In this document: positions 30,969 through 38,201 of the stretch, piece after piece
How positions within the stretch are numbered: the first letter of the stretch is position 1
Layout of the letters: every line of letters starts with the position of its first letter
DNA from: Pseudomonadota bacterium
GTDB lineage: Bacteria; Pseudomonadota; Alphaproteobacteria; UBA2136; UBA6156
NCBI GenBank assembly: GCA_016125035.1
Contig: WGMN01000010.1
Span: forward strand, 1 to 52,222
Direction of reading: 5' to 3'
Length of the DNA stretch: 52,222 nucleotides
Position numbers and translations under genes: made by a program
Notes under the pieces: model-generated
Seen by the model: the letters and a program-made list of their open reading frames with translations, nothing else
Database searches by the model: none
Told to the model about the DNA's origin: nothing

Positions 30969-32171
30969 ATGTCGGTTCAGATCAAGGCCCCTACCATGGG
31001 TGAGAGCATCGCCGAGGCCACCGTGGCCAAGTGGCTGGTGAACGAGGGCGATTTTGTGGCCGCCGACCAGCTGGTGGCGGAGCTGGAGACCGACAAGGTG
31101 AATTTGGAAGTGAGCGCGCCGAGCGCGGGCAAGCTGGTGAAGATTGCCACGCCCAAGGGGGCAGCGGTGAAGGTGGGGGATTTGATGGGCGAGATTGATG
31201 AGACGCAGAAAGGAACGAGGAACGAGGTAGCGAGGAACGAGGATAAGGCTTTGGTTCCTGCAAAGAGTGCTGATGAGCGGGTGGCCAAGAGCGGGCCTGC
31301 GGTGCAGAAGATTGTGGCGGAGAGTGGGAAGGATGTTTCTGGCCTTGCGGGTAGCGGCAAGGATGGCCGTTTGACCAAGGGAGATGTTTTGGGAGTGGCT
31401 GGTGCGGCGCCAGCGATGCCTGCGGCGAAAGTTGAAGCGCCGCGTGCACCCAAGCCGGTGGCCCGGCCCGCAGGTGGTGAGGAGCGTGTGCCGATGACGC
31501 GGATACGCAAGACCATCGCCACGCGGTTGAAGCAGGCGCAGAACACCGCCGCGATGCTGACGACATACAACGAGATTGACCTTGGGCGCGTGGGTGAGAT
31601 GCGCAAGCTTTACAAGGATGCGTTTGAGAAAAAGAATGGTGTGAAGCTGGGGTATATGGGCTTCTTCACCAAGGCGGTGGTGGAGGCGTTGAAGGCCTTC
31701 CCCGCTATTAATGCCGAGATTGATGGTGAGGAGATCATCTACAAGCACCACTACGATATTGGTGTGGCGGTGAGCAGCGAGCGTGGGCTGGTGGTGCCGG
31801 TGGTGCGTAATGCCGACCAGTTGAGTTTGGCGGAGATTGAGGCGAGCATCGCTGACTTTGGCGCGCGGGCGCGCAAGGGTGGTTTGCTGCCCGATGAGTT
31901 GGTGGGGGCGACGTTTAGTGTTACCAACGGCGGGGTGTTTGGCAGCATGCTTTCCATGCCGATTTTGAACTATCCGCAGGTGGGGATTTTGGGCATGCAT
32001 GCCATTAAGGACCGCCCGATGGTGGTGGATGGTCAGGTGGTGGTGCGCCCGGTGATGTATGTGGCGCTGACCTATGACCACCGCATTGTGGATGGGCGTG
32101 AGGCGGTGGGCTTTTTGGTGCGGGTGAAGGAGTGTTTGGAAGACCCGGCGCGGATGGTGGTGGGGATTTAG
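30969..32171 (+). CDS. sucB: Dihydrolipoyl succinyltransferase (E2)
   Basis: E2 core of the 2-oxoglutarate dehydrogenase complex. An N-terminal lipoyl domain (about 1-77) has the lipoylation site [12 protein letters not shown] near 39-50; a peripheral-subunit-binding domain follows ([23 protein letters not shown], quoted only in part, near 110-130), then the catalytic domain with the His-x3-Asp motif [11 protein letters not shown] near 370. Length of 400 aa is normal. The linker after the lipoyl domain contains [10 protein letters not shown], encoded by the heptamer array 31212-31242. AAGGAG lies about ten bases before the start. Its TAG stop is the first base pair run of the next heptamer array. 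Confidence 0.96.
   Translation: MSVQIKAPTMGESIAEATVAKWLVNEGDFVAADQLVAELETDKVNLEVSAPSAGKLVKIATPKGAAVKVGDLMGEIDETQKGTRNEVARNEDKALVPAKSADERVAKSGPAVQKIVAESGKDVSGLAGSGKDGRLTKGDVLGVAGAAPAMPAAKVEAPRAPKPVARPAGGEERVPMTRIRKTIATRLKQAQNTAAMLTTYNEIDLGRVGEMRKLYKDAFEKKNGVKLGYMGFFTKAVVEALKAFPAINAEIDGEEIIYKHHYDIGVAVSSERGLVVPVVRNADQLSLAEIEASIADFGARARKGGLLPDELVGATFSVTNGGVFGSMLSMPILNYPQVGILGMHAIKDRPMVVDGQVVVRPVMYVALTYDHRIVDGREAVGFLVRVKECLEDPARMVVGI
31212..31242. repeat. Heptamer array in the sucB linker
   Basis: 31 bases identical to 30418-30448, in a different context (coding here, leader there). Encodes [10 protein letters not shown] between the lipoyl and subunit-binding domains. Confidence 0.9.
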
Positions 32172-32196
32172 GAACTAGGTATTGGGAACTAGGAAG
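32171..32196. repeat. Heptamer array (GGAACTA)n between sucB and lpdA
   Basis: Units GGAACTA, GGTATTG, GGAACTA, GGAAG. It runs from the last base of the sucB stop to the base before the lpdA ATG, so the whole spacer is repeat. Confidence 0.85.
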
Positions 32197-33603
32197 ATGG
32201 CTGAGCAGTTTGACGTTTGTGTGGTGGGGGCCGGGCCTGCGGGGTATGTGTGTGCGATACGGGCGGCGCAGCTGGGGTTTAAGGTTTGCCTGGTGGAAAA
32301 GCGCGGCGCGCTTGGTGGGACTTGTTTGAATGTGGGGTGCATCCCCAGCAAGGCGATGCTGGAGAGCAGCCACCATTACTTGGAGGCGCAGGAAGGTTTG
32401 GCCAAGCATGGTGTTGAGGTTGGCCAGGTGAAGCTGGACCTGGGCGTGATGCTGGCGCGCAAGGACAGTGTGGTGAAGCAGTTGACCGGCGGCATTGGCA
32501 TGCTGATGAAGAAGAACAAGGTAACCGTGAAGAACGCCTGGGGCACCTTGAAGGGCAATGGTGTGGTGGCGCTGGACGACGGCAGCCAGCTGAGTGCCAC
32601 GCATATTGTGGTGGCGGCGGGGAGTGTTCCGGTGGAGTTGCCGTTTGCGAAATTTGACCATGAGGTGGTGATCGATTCCACAGATGCGTTGGGTTTGGAG
32701 AAGGTGCCCGAGCGGATGGTGGTGATTGGCGCGGGGGTGATCGGCCTGGAGATGGGCAGTGTGTGGAAGCGTTTGGGCAGCGAAGTGACGGTGGTGGATG
32801 TGGCCACGCGGCCGGTGGCGATTATGGATGAGGACCTGAGCCGCGAGGCGCAGAAATTATTTGAGAAGCAGGGGCTGAAGTTTTTGCTGGAAGCCAAGGT
32901 GAAGAAGATTCGGAATTCGGAATTGGGAATTGGGAATTCGGGGGCGGTGGTGGAGGTGGAGTTGCCGAACGGTTTTTCCAAGGAGTTGGAGGGGGACAAG
33001 GTGCTGGTGGCGGTGGGCAGAAAGCCTGCGACCAAGGGCATGGGTTTGGAAGAGATTGGTGTGGCGCTGGATGAGCGCGGCTTTATTAAGGTGGATGCGC
33101 ACTATGCCACCAATGTGCCGGGGGTTTATGCGATTGGCGATTGCGCGCCGGGCCCCATGCTGGCGCACAAGGGAGAAGAGGAAGGTGTGGCGCTGGCGGA
33201 AGTGTTGGCTGGCCAGGCCGGGCATGTGAACTATGCGGCGATACCGTGGGTGGTTTATACCCACCCGGAAATTGCGGGCGTGGGCATGACCGAGGCCGAG
33301 GCGCGGGCCAAGGTGGGGGACTATAAGGTGGGGAAATTTAAATTTGTGGCCAATGGGCGGGCGTTGGCGGCGGATGCCAGTGAGGGCTTTGTGAAGGTTA
33401 TTGCGCGCAAGGACAATGACGAGTTGCTGGGCGTGCATATGATCGGCCACAATGTGAGCGAGATGGTGGCGGAAGCGGTGGCGGTGATGGAATTCAAGGG
33501 CAGCGCGGAAGACCTGGCGAGGATCGTGCATGCCCACCCGACGATGACCGAGGCGGTGAAGGAAGCTGCGCTGGCGGTGGATGGGCGGGCGATTCACAGT
33601 TAG
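32197..33603 (+). CDS. lpdA: Dihydrolipoamide dehydrogenase (E3)
   Basis: FAD-dependent E3 that reoxidises the lipoyl group of E2 and makes NADH. Motifs: VVGAGPAGYVCAIRAAQLG (FAD site) at about 8-26, the redox disulfide GGTCLNVGCIPSKA near 41-54, a second Rossmann motif GAGVIGLEMGSVW near 182-194, and the late HAHPTMTEA block with the active-site His. Length of 468 aa is typical. A loop after KVKKI is RNSELGIGNSG (about 240-250), encoded by the GGAATTS heptamer array; homologues have a shorter turn here. The ATG follows a repeat-built leader; AGGAAG adjoins it, so the ribosome-binding site is unusual. A terminator follows. Confidence 0.96.
   Translation: MAEQFDVCVVGAGPAGYVCAIRAAQLGFKVCLVEKRGALGGTCLNVGCIPSKAMLESSHHYLEAQEGLAKHGVEVGQVKLDLGVMLARKDSVVKQLTGGIGMLMKKNKVTVKNAWGTLKGNGVVALDDGSQLSATHIVVAAGSVPVELPFAKFDHEVVIDSTDALGLEKVPERMVVIGAGVIGLEMGSVWKRLGSEVTVVDVATRPVAIMDEDLSREAQKLFEKQGLKFLLEAKVKKIRNSELGIGNSGAVVEVELPNGFSKELEGDKVLVAVGRKPATKGMGLEEIGVALDERGFIKVDAHYATNVPGVYAIGDCAPGPMLAHKGEEEGVALAEVLAGQAGHVNYAAIPWVVYTHPEIAGVGMTEAEARAKVGDYKVGKFKFVANGRALAADASEGFVKVIARKDNDELLGVHMIGHNVSEMVAEAVAVMEFKGSAEDLARIVHAHPTMTEAVKEAALAVDGRAIHS
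32912..32941. repeat. Heptamer array (GGAATTS)n in lpdA
   Basis: Units GGAATTC, GGAATTG, GGAATTG, GGAATTC, then GG. Stop-free in all frames, read in frame as RNSELGIGNSG. Confidence 0.9.
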
Positions 33604-33616
33604 GGATTGGATGTGA

Positions 33617-33644
33617 AAAAGCCCGCCGGTTAAGGCGGGCTTTT
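33617..33644. terminator. Terminator between lpdA and gcrA
   Basis: AAAAGCCCGCC, loop, GGCGGGCTTTT; usable from both strands of this convergent pair. Confidence 0.9.
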
Positions 33645-33666
33645 CGATCTCGAGGCCTGAGGTGAA

Positions 33667-34179
33667 TCAGGCGTGCGCCGTGCGGCCGCCGTGGTCTTTG
33701 AAGGGGCGGTGGCTGCCAGAACGGCGGCGATCGGAGTTCGGTTGGAAGGCGACGCGGCAGTGGAACGAGCAGTAGGGCTGCTCGTCGGCACTATCGCCGC
33801 CGCAGAAGAAGAAGTCGCCGCTGCCGGGGGCTCCGACCGGCCAGTGGCAGGTCTTGTCGGTGAGCTGCAGGAGCGTCTTGCGTTGCTCTTGCGGGATCTC
33901 CAGCAGCTCGGGCTCGAACTCGACATCGTAGGCGAGCGCGGTGTTGCCGCGGACCTGCGGCGGCTGGAAGCGAATAGTGCCACCTGCCGAGCGGGCCTTG
34001 CGTGGGCGCGGTGCGGTTGACGAGGGCGATTTGGCGCGGCCGGAGAGGCCGAGGCGGTGCACCTTGCCGATGACACCGTTGCGGGTGACATCGCCGAGTT
34101 CGGCGGCGATCTGGCTGGCGGAGAGGCCGTCAGACCAGAGTTTCTTGAGGGTTTCGACGCGTTCGTCGTTCCATGACAT
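33667..34179 (-). CDS. gcrA: GcrA cell-cycle regulator
   Basis: GcrA binds sigma-70 RNA polymerase and activates promoters with CcrM-methylated GANTC sites; it is restricted to alphaproteobacteria, which makes it the best taxonomic marker here. Residues 1-45 are the signature WNDERVETLKKLWSDGLSAS ... IGKVHRLGLSGR helix-turn-helix. The C-terminal part has KTCHWPVG and a Cys/His-rich stretch (FFFCGGD, YCSFHC) typical of the sigma-binding domain. The middle is a variable basic linker. Length of 170 aa is normal. The start at 34179 is fixed by the conserved first residues. It is divergent from rsmI. Confidence 0.95.
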   Translation of the reverse strand: MSWNDERVETLKKLWSDGLSASQIAAELGDVTRNGVIGKVHRLGLSGRAKSPSSTAPRPRKARSAGGTIRFQPPQVRGNTALAYDVEFEPELLEIPQEQRKTLLQLTDKTCHWPVGAPGSGDFFFCGGDSADEQPYCSFHCRVAFQPNSDRRRSGSHRPFKDHGGRTAHA

Positions 34180-34339
34180 AGGCAGTATCCTTCACATGGG
34201 CGGCGGTGTGCCGCGGTTACACGAAAACAAGGTGAAGTGCAGCCGTAGTAGAACTTGGTCGTGAGACAAGAATGCGGGCGACAGGCGGGGATGGCCAGTG
34301 GTAGGATGGCGATGTATGCACAATAAAGAGGCAGAAAGA

Positions 34340-35020
34340 ATGAACGGATACAACGCTTTGTTGCAAGTGGTGGGGACGCCCATTGGCAACCTGCAGGATG
34401 TGAGCCCGCGGGTGATGGAGGCGTTGCGTGAGGCGGAGGTGGTGGCCTGCGAGGATACGCGGCGGTGTGGCCAGCTTTATAAGCTGTTGGCGATCAAGAC
34501 GCCCAAGTTGGTGAGTTTTTACAAGGAAGTGGAGCACCGGCGGGTGGAGGCGCTGGTGGTGCAGCTTTTGGAAGGGACTCGCATGGTGCTGGTGAGCGAT
34601 GCGGGGATGCCGGGCATTAGCGACCCCGGCGCGGTGCTGGTGGCGGCGGCGCGCGCCGCCGGGGTGCGGGTGGAGGTGATACCCGGGCCGTGCGCCGCCA
34701 CCGTGGCGGTGGCGGGCAGCGGTTTTGAGGGTGGGTTTGTGATGGCCGGGTTTTTGCCGCGCAAGGGCAAGGAGCGGCGGGCACGCCTGGAGCAGCTTGG
34801 GGCGTGCGGTGAGACGGTGGTGCTTTATGAGAGCCCTTTCCGCGCGAAGGACACCGTGGCCGACCTGTTGAAGGCCTGGGGCAACCGCCCGGCGTGGCTG
34901 GCGCGCGAGTTGACCAAGCTGCATGAGGAGTGGGTGGGGCCGGATCTGCAGGGCCTGGCGGATAAGCTGGCGGGGCGCGGGCTGAAGGGGGAGTGCGTTT
35001 TGGTTATTGGTAAACAGTGA
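34340..35020 (+). CDS. rsmI: 16S rRNA (cytidine-1402-2'-O)-methyltransferase
   Basis: RsmI methylates the 2'-OH of C1402 in the decoding centre. Motifs of the tetrapyrrole-methylase fold are clear: VVGTPIGNLQDVSPR near 10-24, CEDTRRCGQL near 37-46, VSDAGMPGISDPGAVLV near 88-104, and ALLYESP-like VVLYESPFRA near 165. Length is 226 aa, shorter than E. coli RsmI (286 aa), lacking the small C-terminal domain. The ATG at 34340 begins the conserved strand; an ATG at 34316 is possible. The last codons (GKQ and TGA) lie inside the heptamer array at 35010, so the C-terminus may have been trimmed by repeat insertion. Confidence 0.92.
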   Translation: MNGYNALLQVVGTPIGNLQDVSPRVMEALREAEVVACEDTRRCGQLYKLLAIKTPKLVSFYKEVEHRRVEALVVQLLEGTRMVLVSDAGMPGISDPGAVLVAAARAAGVRVEVIPGPCAATVAVAGSGFEGGFVMAGFLPRKGKERRARLEQLGACGETVVLYESPFRAKDTVADLLKAWGNRPAWLARELTKLHEEWVGPDLQGLADKLAGRGLKGECVLVIGKQ

Positions 35021-35112
35021 ACAGTTACCAGTGAACAGTAAACAGTGAACAGAGAGCAGGGGGGGGCTGGTGGTAACTGGTTACTGGTAACTGTTCACTG
35101 TTTACTGTTCAC
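35010..35112. repeat. Inverted pair of heptamer arrays (GTRAACA)n
   Basis: Left arm: seven units such as GTAAACA, GTGAACA, GTTACCA (35010-35058). Right arm: six units TGGTAAC, TGGTTAC, TGGTAAC, TGTTCAC, TGTTTAC, TGTTCAC (35071-35112). 35010-35032 is a perfect 23-base inverted repeat of 35083-35105, so RNA would form a long hairpin. The left arm contains the rsmI stop codon. Confidence 0.9.
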
Positions 35113-35227
35113 GTCTTCGCCATAATCTGTGGCCGGGTGGTGACAGCGTGTGCGGCAATGTGGGGAGGGGGCCTTGTAAGGCCTGGCGGCGCGCCGTTTA
35201 ATGGCTGAAACAAAGGGAGGCCGCGCC

Positions 35228-35362
35228 ATGAACAAGTTTATTGAACTTGAGGCGTCTGCGGGCCAGGCCGGTGATAAGAGCCTGGACGTGGAGACCCTTC
35301 CGGCGGTGTTCTTTGATTACTTTCAGCTTGAGGTGAACAGTGGCGCGCAGCGCGGCTCTTAA
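35228..35362 (+). CDS. Small protein, 44 aa, with LPxxxxDYF motif
   Basis: Function unknown. The acidic protein starts MNKFIELEASAG and has the phrase LPAVFFDYFQLEV at residues 24-36. A similar phrase, LPKEVLDYFIIEQV, ends the overlapping next protein, so the two may be duplicates. GGAGG lies seven to eleven bases upstream of the ATG, and normal codon use supports it. It is first in a three-gene cassette with a deoxyribosyltransferase-like gene, lying between two heptamer arrays. Confidence 0.5.
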   Translation: MNKFIELEASAGQAGDKSLDVETLPAVFFDYFQLEVNSGAQRGS

Positions 35363-35582
35363 AGGTAGTGTTGTGGCAAGTGCCCAACCGCTGGTGGGCG
35401 CTGAGCGCGATGAAATTACCCAACTGGTGAGCCGCATTAAAAGTGCTGATGCGCGCACCCGGCAGCCGGTGGCGCCGCGCTACGCCGTGCCCGCGCCGGT
35501 GAGCCAGGCCGAAACCCAATGGGCAGAGGATTGGCAGTTGCCCAAAGAGGTTCTTGATTACTTTATTATTGAGCAGGTGTAG
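35340..35582 (+). CDS. Small protein, 80 aa, with C-terminal DYFIIEQV
   Basis: Starts at a GTG within the end of the 44-aa gene, overlapping it by 23 bases in another frame, so translation is probably coupled. The body is basic and Ala/Val-rich and the end is acidic and aromatic (WAEDWQLPKEVLDYFIIEQV), repeating the LPxxxxDYFxxE motif of the protein before it. An alternative explanation is a frameshifted single gene. The next gene begins three bases downstream. Function is unknown. Confidence 0.5.
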   Translation: MARSAALKGSVVASAQPLVGAERDEITQLVSRIKSADARTRQPVAPRYAVPAPVSQAETQWAEDWQLPKEVLDYFIIEQV

Positions 35583-35584
35583 CG

Positions 35585-36046
35585 ATGGTGAGCTACAAGC
35601 TTGTGAAGGCGGACGAACCGTTCAGCCCCAGCACCACCAGCCCGCGGATTTATCTGGGCGGCCAATGCCGTGGCCGCGACTGGCGCATTGAGGTGTTCCA
35701 GAAATTTGAGCGCAGCGCGGTGACGTTTATCAACCCGCGGCGTGAGAGCTTTGTGGACCCCGAAATGGACCCCGCCGGCCACGCCAAGCAGGTGATGTGG
35801 GAGCGCCAGGCGCTGGATTTTTGCGACATGGGCGTGTTCTGGCTGGGGGAGGGGCTTTCCAACCAGGCGGCGCGGGTGGAGATTGGCTATTTGCTGGGCC
35901 TGCAAAAGCAGGTGTTGCTGGGCGCGCAGCAGGGCTTTATGGGCGTGGAGCATCTGGTGGGCTTTAGCGGCCTGGTGGTGGCGGGAAGCTTGGAAGCGTT
36001 GATGAACCGCCTGGCGAGCCTGACCGCCGGAATGCAGGCTGGGTAG
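35585..36046 (+). CDS. Nucleoside 2-deoxyribosyltransferase-like protein
   Basis: A 153-aa protein with the pattern of the deoxyribosyltransferase-like family: IYLGGQCRGRDWRIEVF near 22-38, FINPRRESFVDPEMD near 48-62, and the paired KQVMWERQALDFCDMGVFWLGEGLSNQAARVEIGYLLG region (read in parts) with the DxGVF strand and the acidic Glu in ARVEIGYL. Such enzymes exchange or cleave the base of deoxynucleosides; related proteins also act in phage or nucleotide-signal contexts. Substrate is unknown. It ends the cassette of two small proteins; its TAG stop starts the GGGRCTA array. Confidence 0.7.
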   Translation: MVSYKLVKADEPFSPSTTSPRIYLGGQCRGRDWRIEVFQKFERSAVTFINPRRESFVDPEMDPAGHAKQVMWERQALDFCDMGVFWLGEGLSNQAARVEIGYLLGLQKQVLLGAQQGFMGVEHLVGFSGLVVAGSLEALMNRLASLTAGMQAG

Positions 36047-36094
36047 GGACTAGGGACTAGGGGCTAGGGGCTAGGGGCTAGGGGCTAGGGGCTA
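36046..36094. repeat. Heptamer array (GGGRCTA)7 over two stop codons
   Basis: Seven units: GGGACTA twice, then GGGGCTA five times. The stop codon of the upstream plus-strand gene overlaps its first base and the TAG of the minus-strand lipoprotein gene (36092-36094) is its last unit. Confidence 0.92.
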
Positions 36095-36580
36095 GGGGCA
36101 CTGCGTGCCCAGTGCCGCCAGGGCCTGCACCATGCTTTGGGTGGGCAGCGAGGACTCATAAACTTCACGGCTGTAGGGCGGTTGGTAGCGGATGGCGAGG
36201 TAGCTATCTGGTTGCAGCAGTTGGGCGGCGGCCTGCGGCGTGTAGGGCAGGGTGAAGTTGTAGCTGTCGGCATCGCCTTCCACCGGCAGGGTTTGGTTGA
36301 GGCCGATGATGGACGCGTGCGGGGGCATGGCGGGCGGGGTGGCAAAGCGGATTTCCATCAGCAGGGTGTCATTTTCCACCCGGCCGTTGGTGGTGAGGGT
36401 GAAATCGGCGGTGCGGCCGTTAACCTGGCAGTGGGAGGTGGAGACCCCCCATGGCCCGAAACTGGCCCCAGAGGTGATGCTGGCGCCCTTGCTGAGCCGC
36501 GAGGGGCGGGGTGGGGTGTGCGGAGAGGCGCAAGAGCTGGCCAGAATGGCGAGGAGGACAAGGCTGGGAAGGGTTTTCAT
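36092..36580 (-). CDS. Putative lipoprotein, 162 aa
   Basis: Starts with a lipoprotein signal (MKTLPSLVLLAILASSC) with Cys at 17 after a fair lipobox. The rest is beta-rich, with phrases like TADFTLTTNGRVENDTLL and DADSYNFTLPYTP, and one Cys near the end (GTQCP). Such proteins are commonly placed in the envelope; no function is evident. The stop codon is made by the heptamer array, so earlier versions of the gene may have ended elsewhere. It is divergent from dusB, with about 60 bases between. Confidence 0.6.
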   Translation of the reverse strand: MKTLPSLVLLAILASSCASPHTPPRPSRLSKGASITSGASFGPWGVSTSHCQVNGRTADFTLTTNGRVENDTLLMEIRFATPPAMPPHASIIGLNQTLPVEGDADSYNFTLPYTPQAAAQLLQPDSYLAIRYQPPYSREVYESSLPTQSMVQALAALGTQCP

Positions 36581-36643
36581 GCGAGGGAAGGATACCCGGT
36601 TTTGCGGTTGACGTGTGCCTAAGTTTTAGGCAGGGTGCGCGGC

Positions 36644-37684
36644 ATGTTGAATGTACCCCCCGTAATGGAGAAGCGCCCGCTGACGGCGCCGGTGGCGTGG
36701 CCGGTTTTGCCGCAGATTAAGCTGGGCAGCCACGTGCTGGACAACAACGTGGTGTTGGCCCCCATGACCGAGATTACCGACCGGCCGACGCGGTTGCTGA
36801 ACAAGCGTTATGGCGCCGGGTTGGTGGTGAGCGAGATGATCGCCGCCGAAGGTGTGGTGCGCAACGCCGTGGTGGCGGCACAGAAGGCCACTTTTGATGC
36901 GCGGCAGGGCATCCACAGCGTGCAGCTGGCCGGGGCCAACCCCGAGAACATGGCCGCTGCCGCGCGCACCAATGAGCTGGCCGGTGCCGACGTGATTGAC
37001 CTGAACATGGGGTGCCCGGTGAAGAAGGTGGTGAACTGCATGGCCGGCAGCTACCTGATGAAAGAGCCCGAGCTGGTGCGCGACATTGTGCGCCGTGTGG
37101 TGGGGGCGGTGAAGGTGCCGGTAACCTTGAAGACGCGCATTGGCTGGAACGAAGAGATGAAGAATGGTGTGGAGATTGCGAAGATCGCCGAGGCTGAGGG
37201 GGTGCAGATGCTGGCGATCCATGGCCGGACGCGGGCGCAGATGTACACCGGCAAGGCGGATTGGCATTTCATCCGCCGGATTAAAGATGCGGTGAAGATC
37301 CCTGTTTTGGTGAATGGCGACATTAATACCCTGGATGATGCCGTGGCGGCTTTGCAGGCCAGTGGTTGTGACGGGGTGATGATCGGCCGGGCGACGCAAG
37401 GCAGGCCCTGGTTGCTTGGACAAGTGGCACACTACCTGAAGACCGGTGAGCGCCTGCCCGACCCCAGCCTGGATGAACAGCGCGCGATGATACTGGAGCA
37501 CATTGATTTGGCAGTGGAGCTTTATGGCGAGTACTCCGGCATCCACCATATGAGGAAGCATATTGCCGGTTATACCCGCGGAATTGTGGGCGGGCGTGAA
37601 TTGCGTATGAAGCTGAACGCGATGGTGACAAAGGATGAGATGAAAAGTGCGATTGAAACTTTATACCTGGGGATAAGTTTTTGA
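36644..37684 (+). CDS. dusB: tRNA-dihydrouridine synthase DusB
   Basis: Flavin enzyme that reduces uridines in the D-loop of tRNA. Motifs: VVLAPMTEITDRPTRLL near 32-48, the catalytic Cys in DLNMGCPVKKVV near 116-127, ALQASGCDGVMIGRATQGRPWLL near 240-262 (quoted in part). Length is 346 aa. The ATG at 36644 is chosen; a GTG at 36635 and an ATG at 36665 are alternatives, with no clear ribosome-binding site. In alphaproteobacteria dusB (nifR3) heads the ntrBC-ntrYX-hfq-hflX cluster; here ntrB and ntrC are absent and a Fis-like gene follows, as in E. coli dusB-fis. Confidence 0.92.
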   Translation: MLNVPPVMEKRPLTAPVAWPVLPQIKLGSHVLDNNVVLAPMTEITDRPTRLLNKRYGAGLVVSEMIAAEGVVRNAVVAAQKATFDARQGIHSVQLAGANPENMAAAARTNELAGADVIDLNMGCPVKKVVNCMAGSYLMKEPELVRDIVRRVVGAVKVPVTLKTRIGWNEEMKNGVEIAKIAEAEGVQMLAIHGRTRAQMYTGKADWHFIRRIKDAVKIPVLVNGDINTLDDAVAALQASGCDGVMIGRATQGRPWLLGQVAHYLKTGERLPDPSLDEQRAMILEHIDLAVELYGEYSGIHHMRKHIAGYTRGIVGGRELRMKLNAMVTKDEMKSAIETLYLGISF

Positions 37685-37693
37685 TGGAATGTG

Positions 37694-37723
37694 TTGTTGT
37701 ATACGAGGTGGTGGTGGTATAAG
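37694..37723 (+). promoter_or_regulatory. Possible promoter of the Fis-like gene
   Basis: TTGTTG, an 18-base spacer and TATAAG just after dusB, 79 bases before the start codon. Confidence 0.4.
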
Positions 37724-37754
37724 CAGTGGTGTGGGGGAGTTAGACACAAGATGT

Positions 37755-37763
37755 TGTGGATAA
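37755..37763 (+). promoter_or_regulatory. DnaA-box match in the fis-like leader
   Basis: TGTGGATAA is the exact reverse complement of the consensus TTATCCACA. A single box can occur by chance in 52 kb. Confidence 0.35.
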
Positions 37764-37801
37764 CTCAGCCAAGTGGTTTCATGAAACGGGAGGAACAACC
37801 G

Positions 37802-38161
37802 ATGTCCACAGATAACATTCCGCAGGCACTGCAAGGGGTAGGGACGCAGCCGATGGCGCGCCAACTTTCGCCGCTGTACCGTGCCCGCGCCGAAGCCTTC
37901 AACGAGAGCCTTCCGGCCAGCGTCGATGCCTGCCTGAAGACTTACTTCAAGGACCTGAACGGCATGAGCCCGGCCGCCGGAATGTATATCAAAGTGATTA
38001 GCCAGGTTGAAAAACCGCTGATCGAGCACGTGCTGCGCTATGTGCGTTGCAACCAGGTGCGCGCGGCGAGCATTTTGGGCATTAACCGCAACACCCTGCG
38101 CAAGAAGATCCAGGCGCTGGACATTGACCTGGGCAAGATTGTGGGTGACGTTGGTCACTAG
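37802..38161 (+). CDS. Fis-family HTH regulator, 119 aa
   Basis: A small DNA-binding protein. The C-terminal half carries the Fis-type helix-turn-helix EKPLIEHVLRYVRCNQVRAA then SILGINRNTLRKKIQAL, the same fold as the NtrC C-terminus. The N-terminal part (1-60) is variable, without a receiver or AAA domain, so this is a free-standing Fis, not NtrC. GGGAGG lies eight bases before the ATG and a terminator follows. It lies directly after dusB. In E. coli, Fis follows dusB and bends DNA at growth genes; a similar role here is inference. Confidence 0.85.
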   Translation: MSTDNIPQALQGVGTQPMARQLSPLYRARAEAFNESLPASVDACLKTYFKDLNGMSPAAGMYIKVISQVEKPLIEHVLRYVRCNQVRAASILGINRNTLRKKIQALDIDLGKIVGDVGH

Positions 38162-38177
38162 CCTTAAGAGGTTAACG

Positions 38178-38201
38178 AAAGGGGCCGTGACGGCCCCTTT
38201 T
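38178..38201 (+). terminator. Terminator of the Fis-like gene
   Basis: AAAGGGGCCG, loop TGA, CGGCCCCTTTT. Confidence 0.9.

Noticed and set aside
35010-35112. CRISPR array
   Set aside because: Units are 7 bases with no spacers; the arms are inverted tandem repeats, not direct repeats separated by unique spacers. No cas genes are present.
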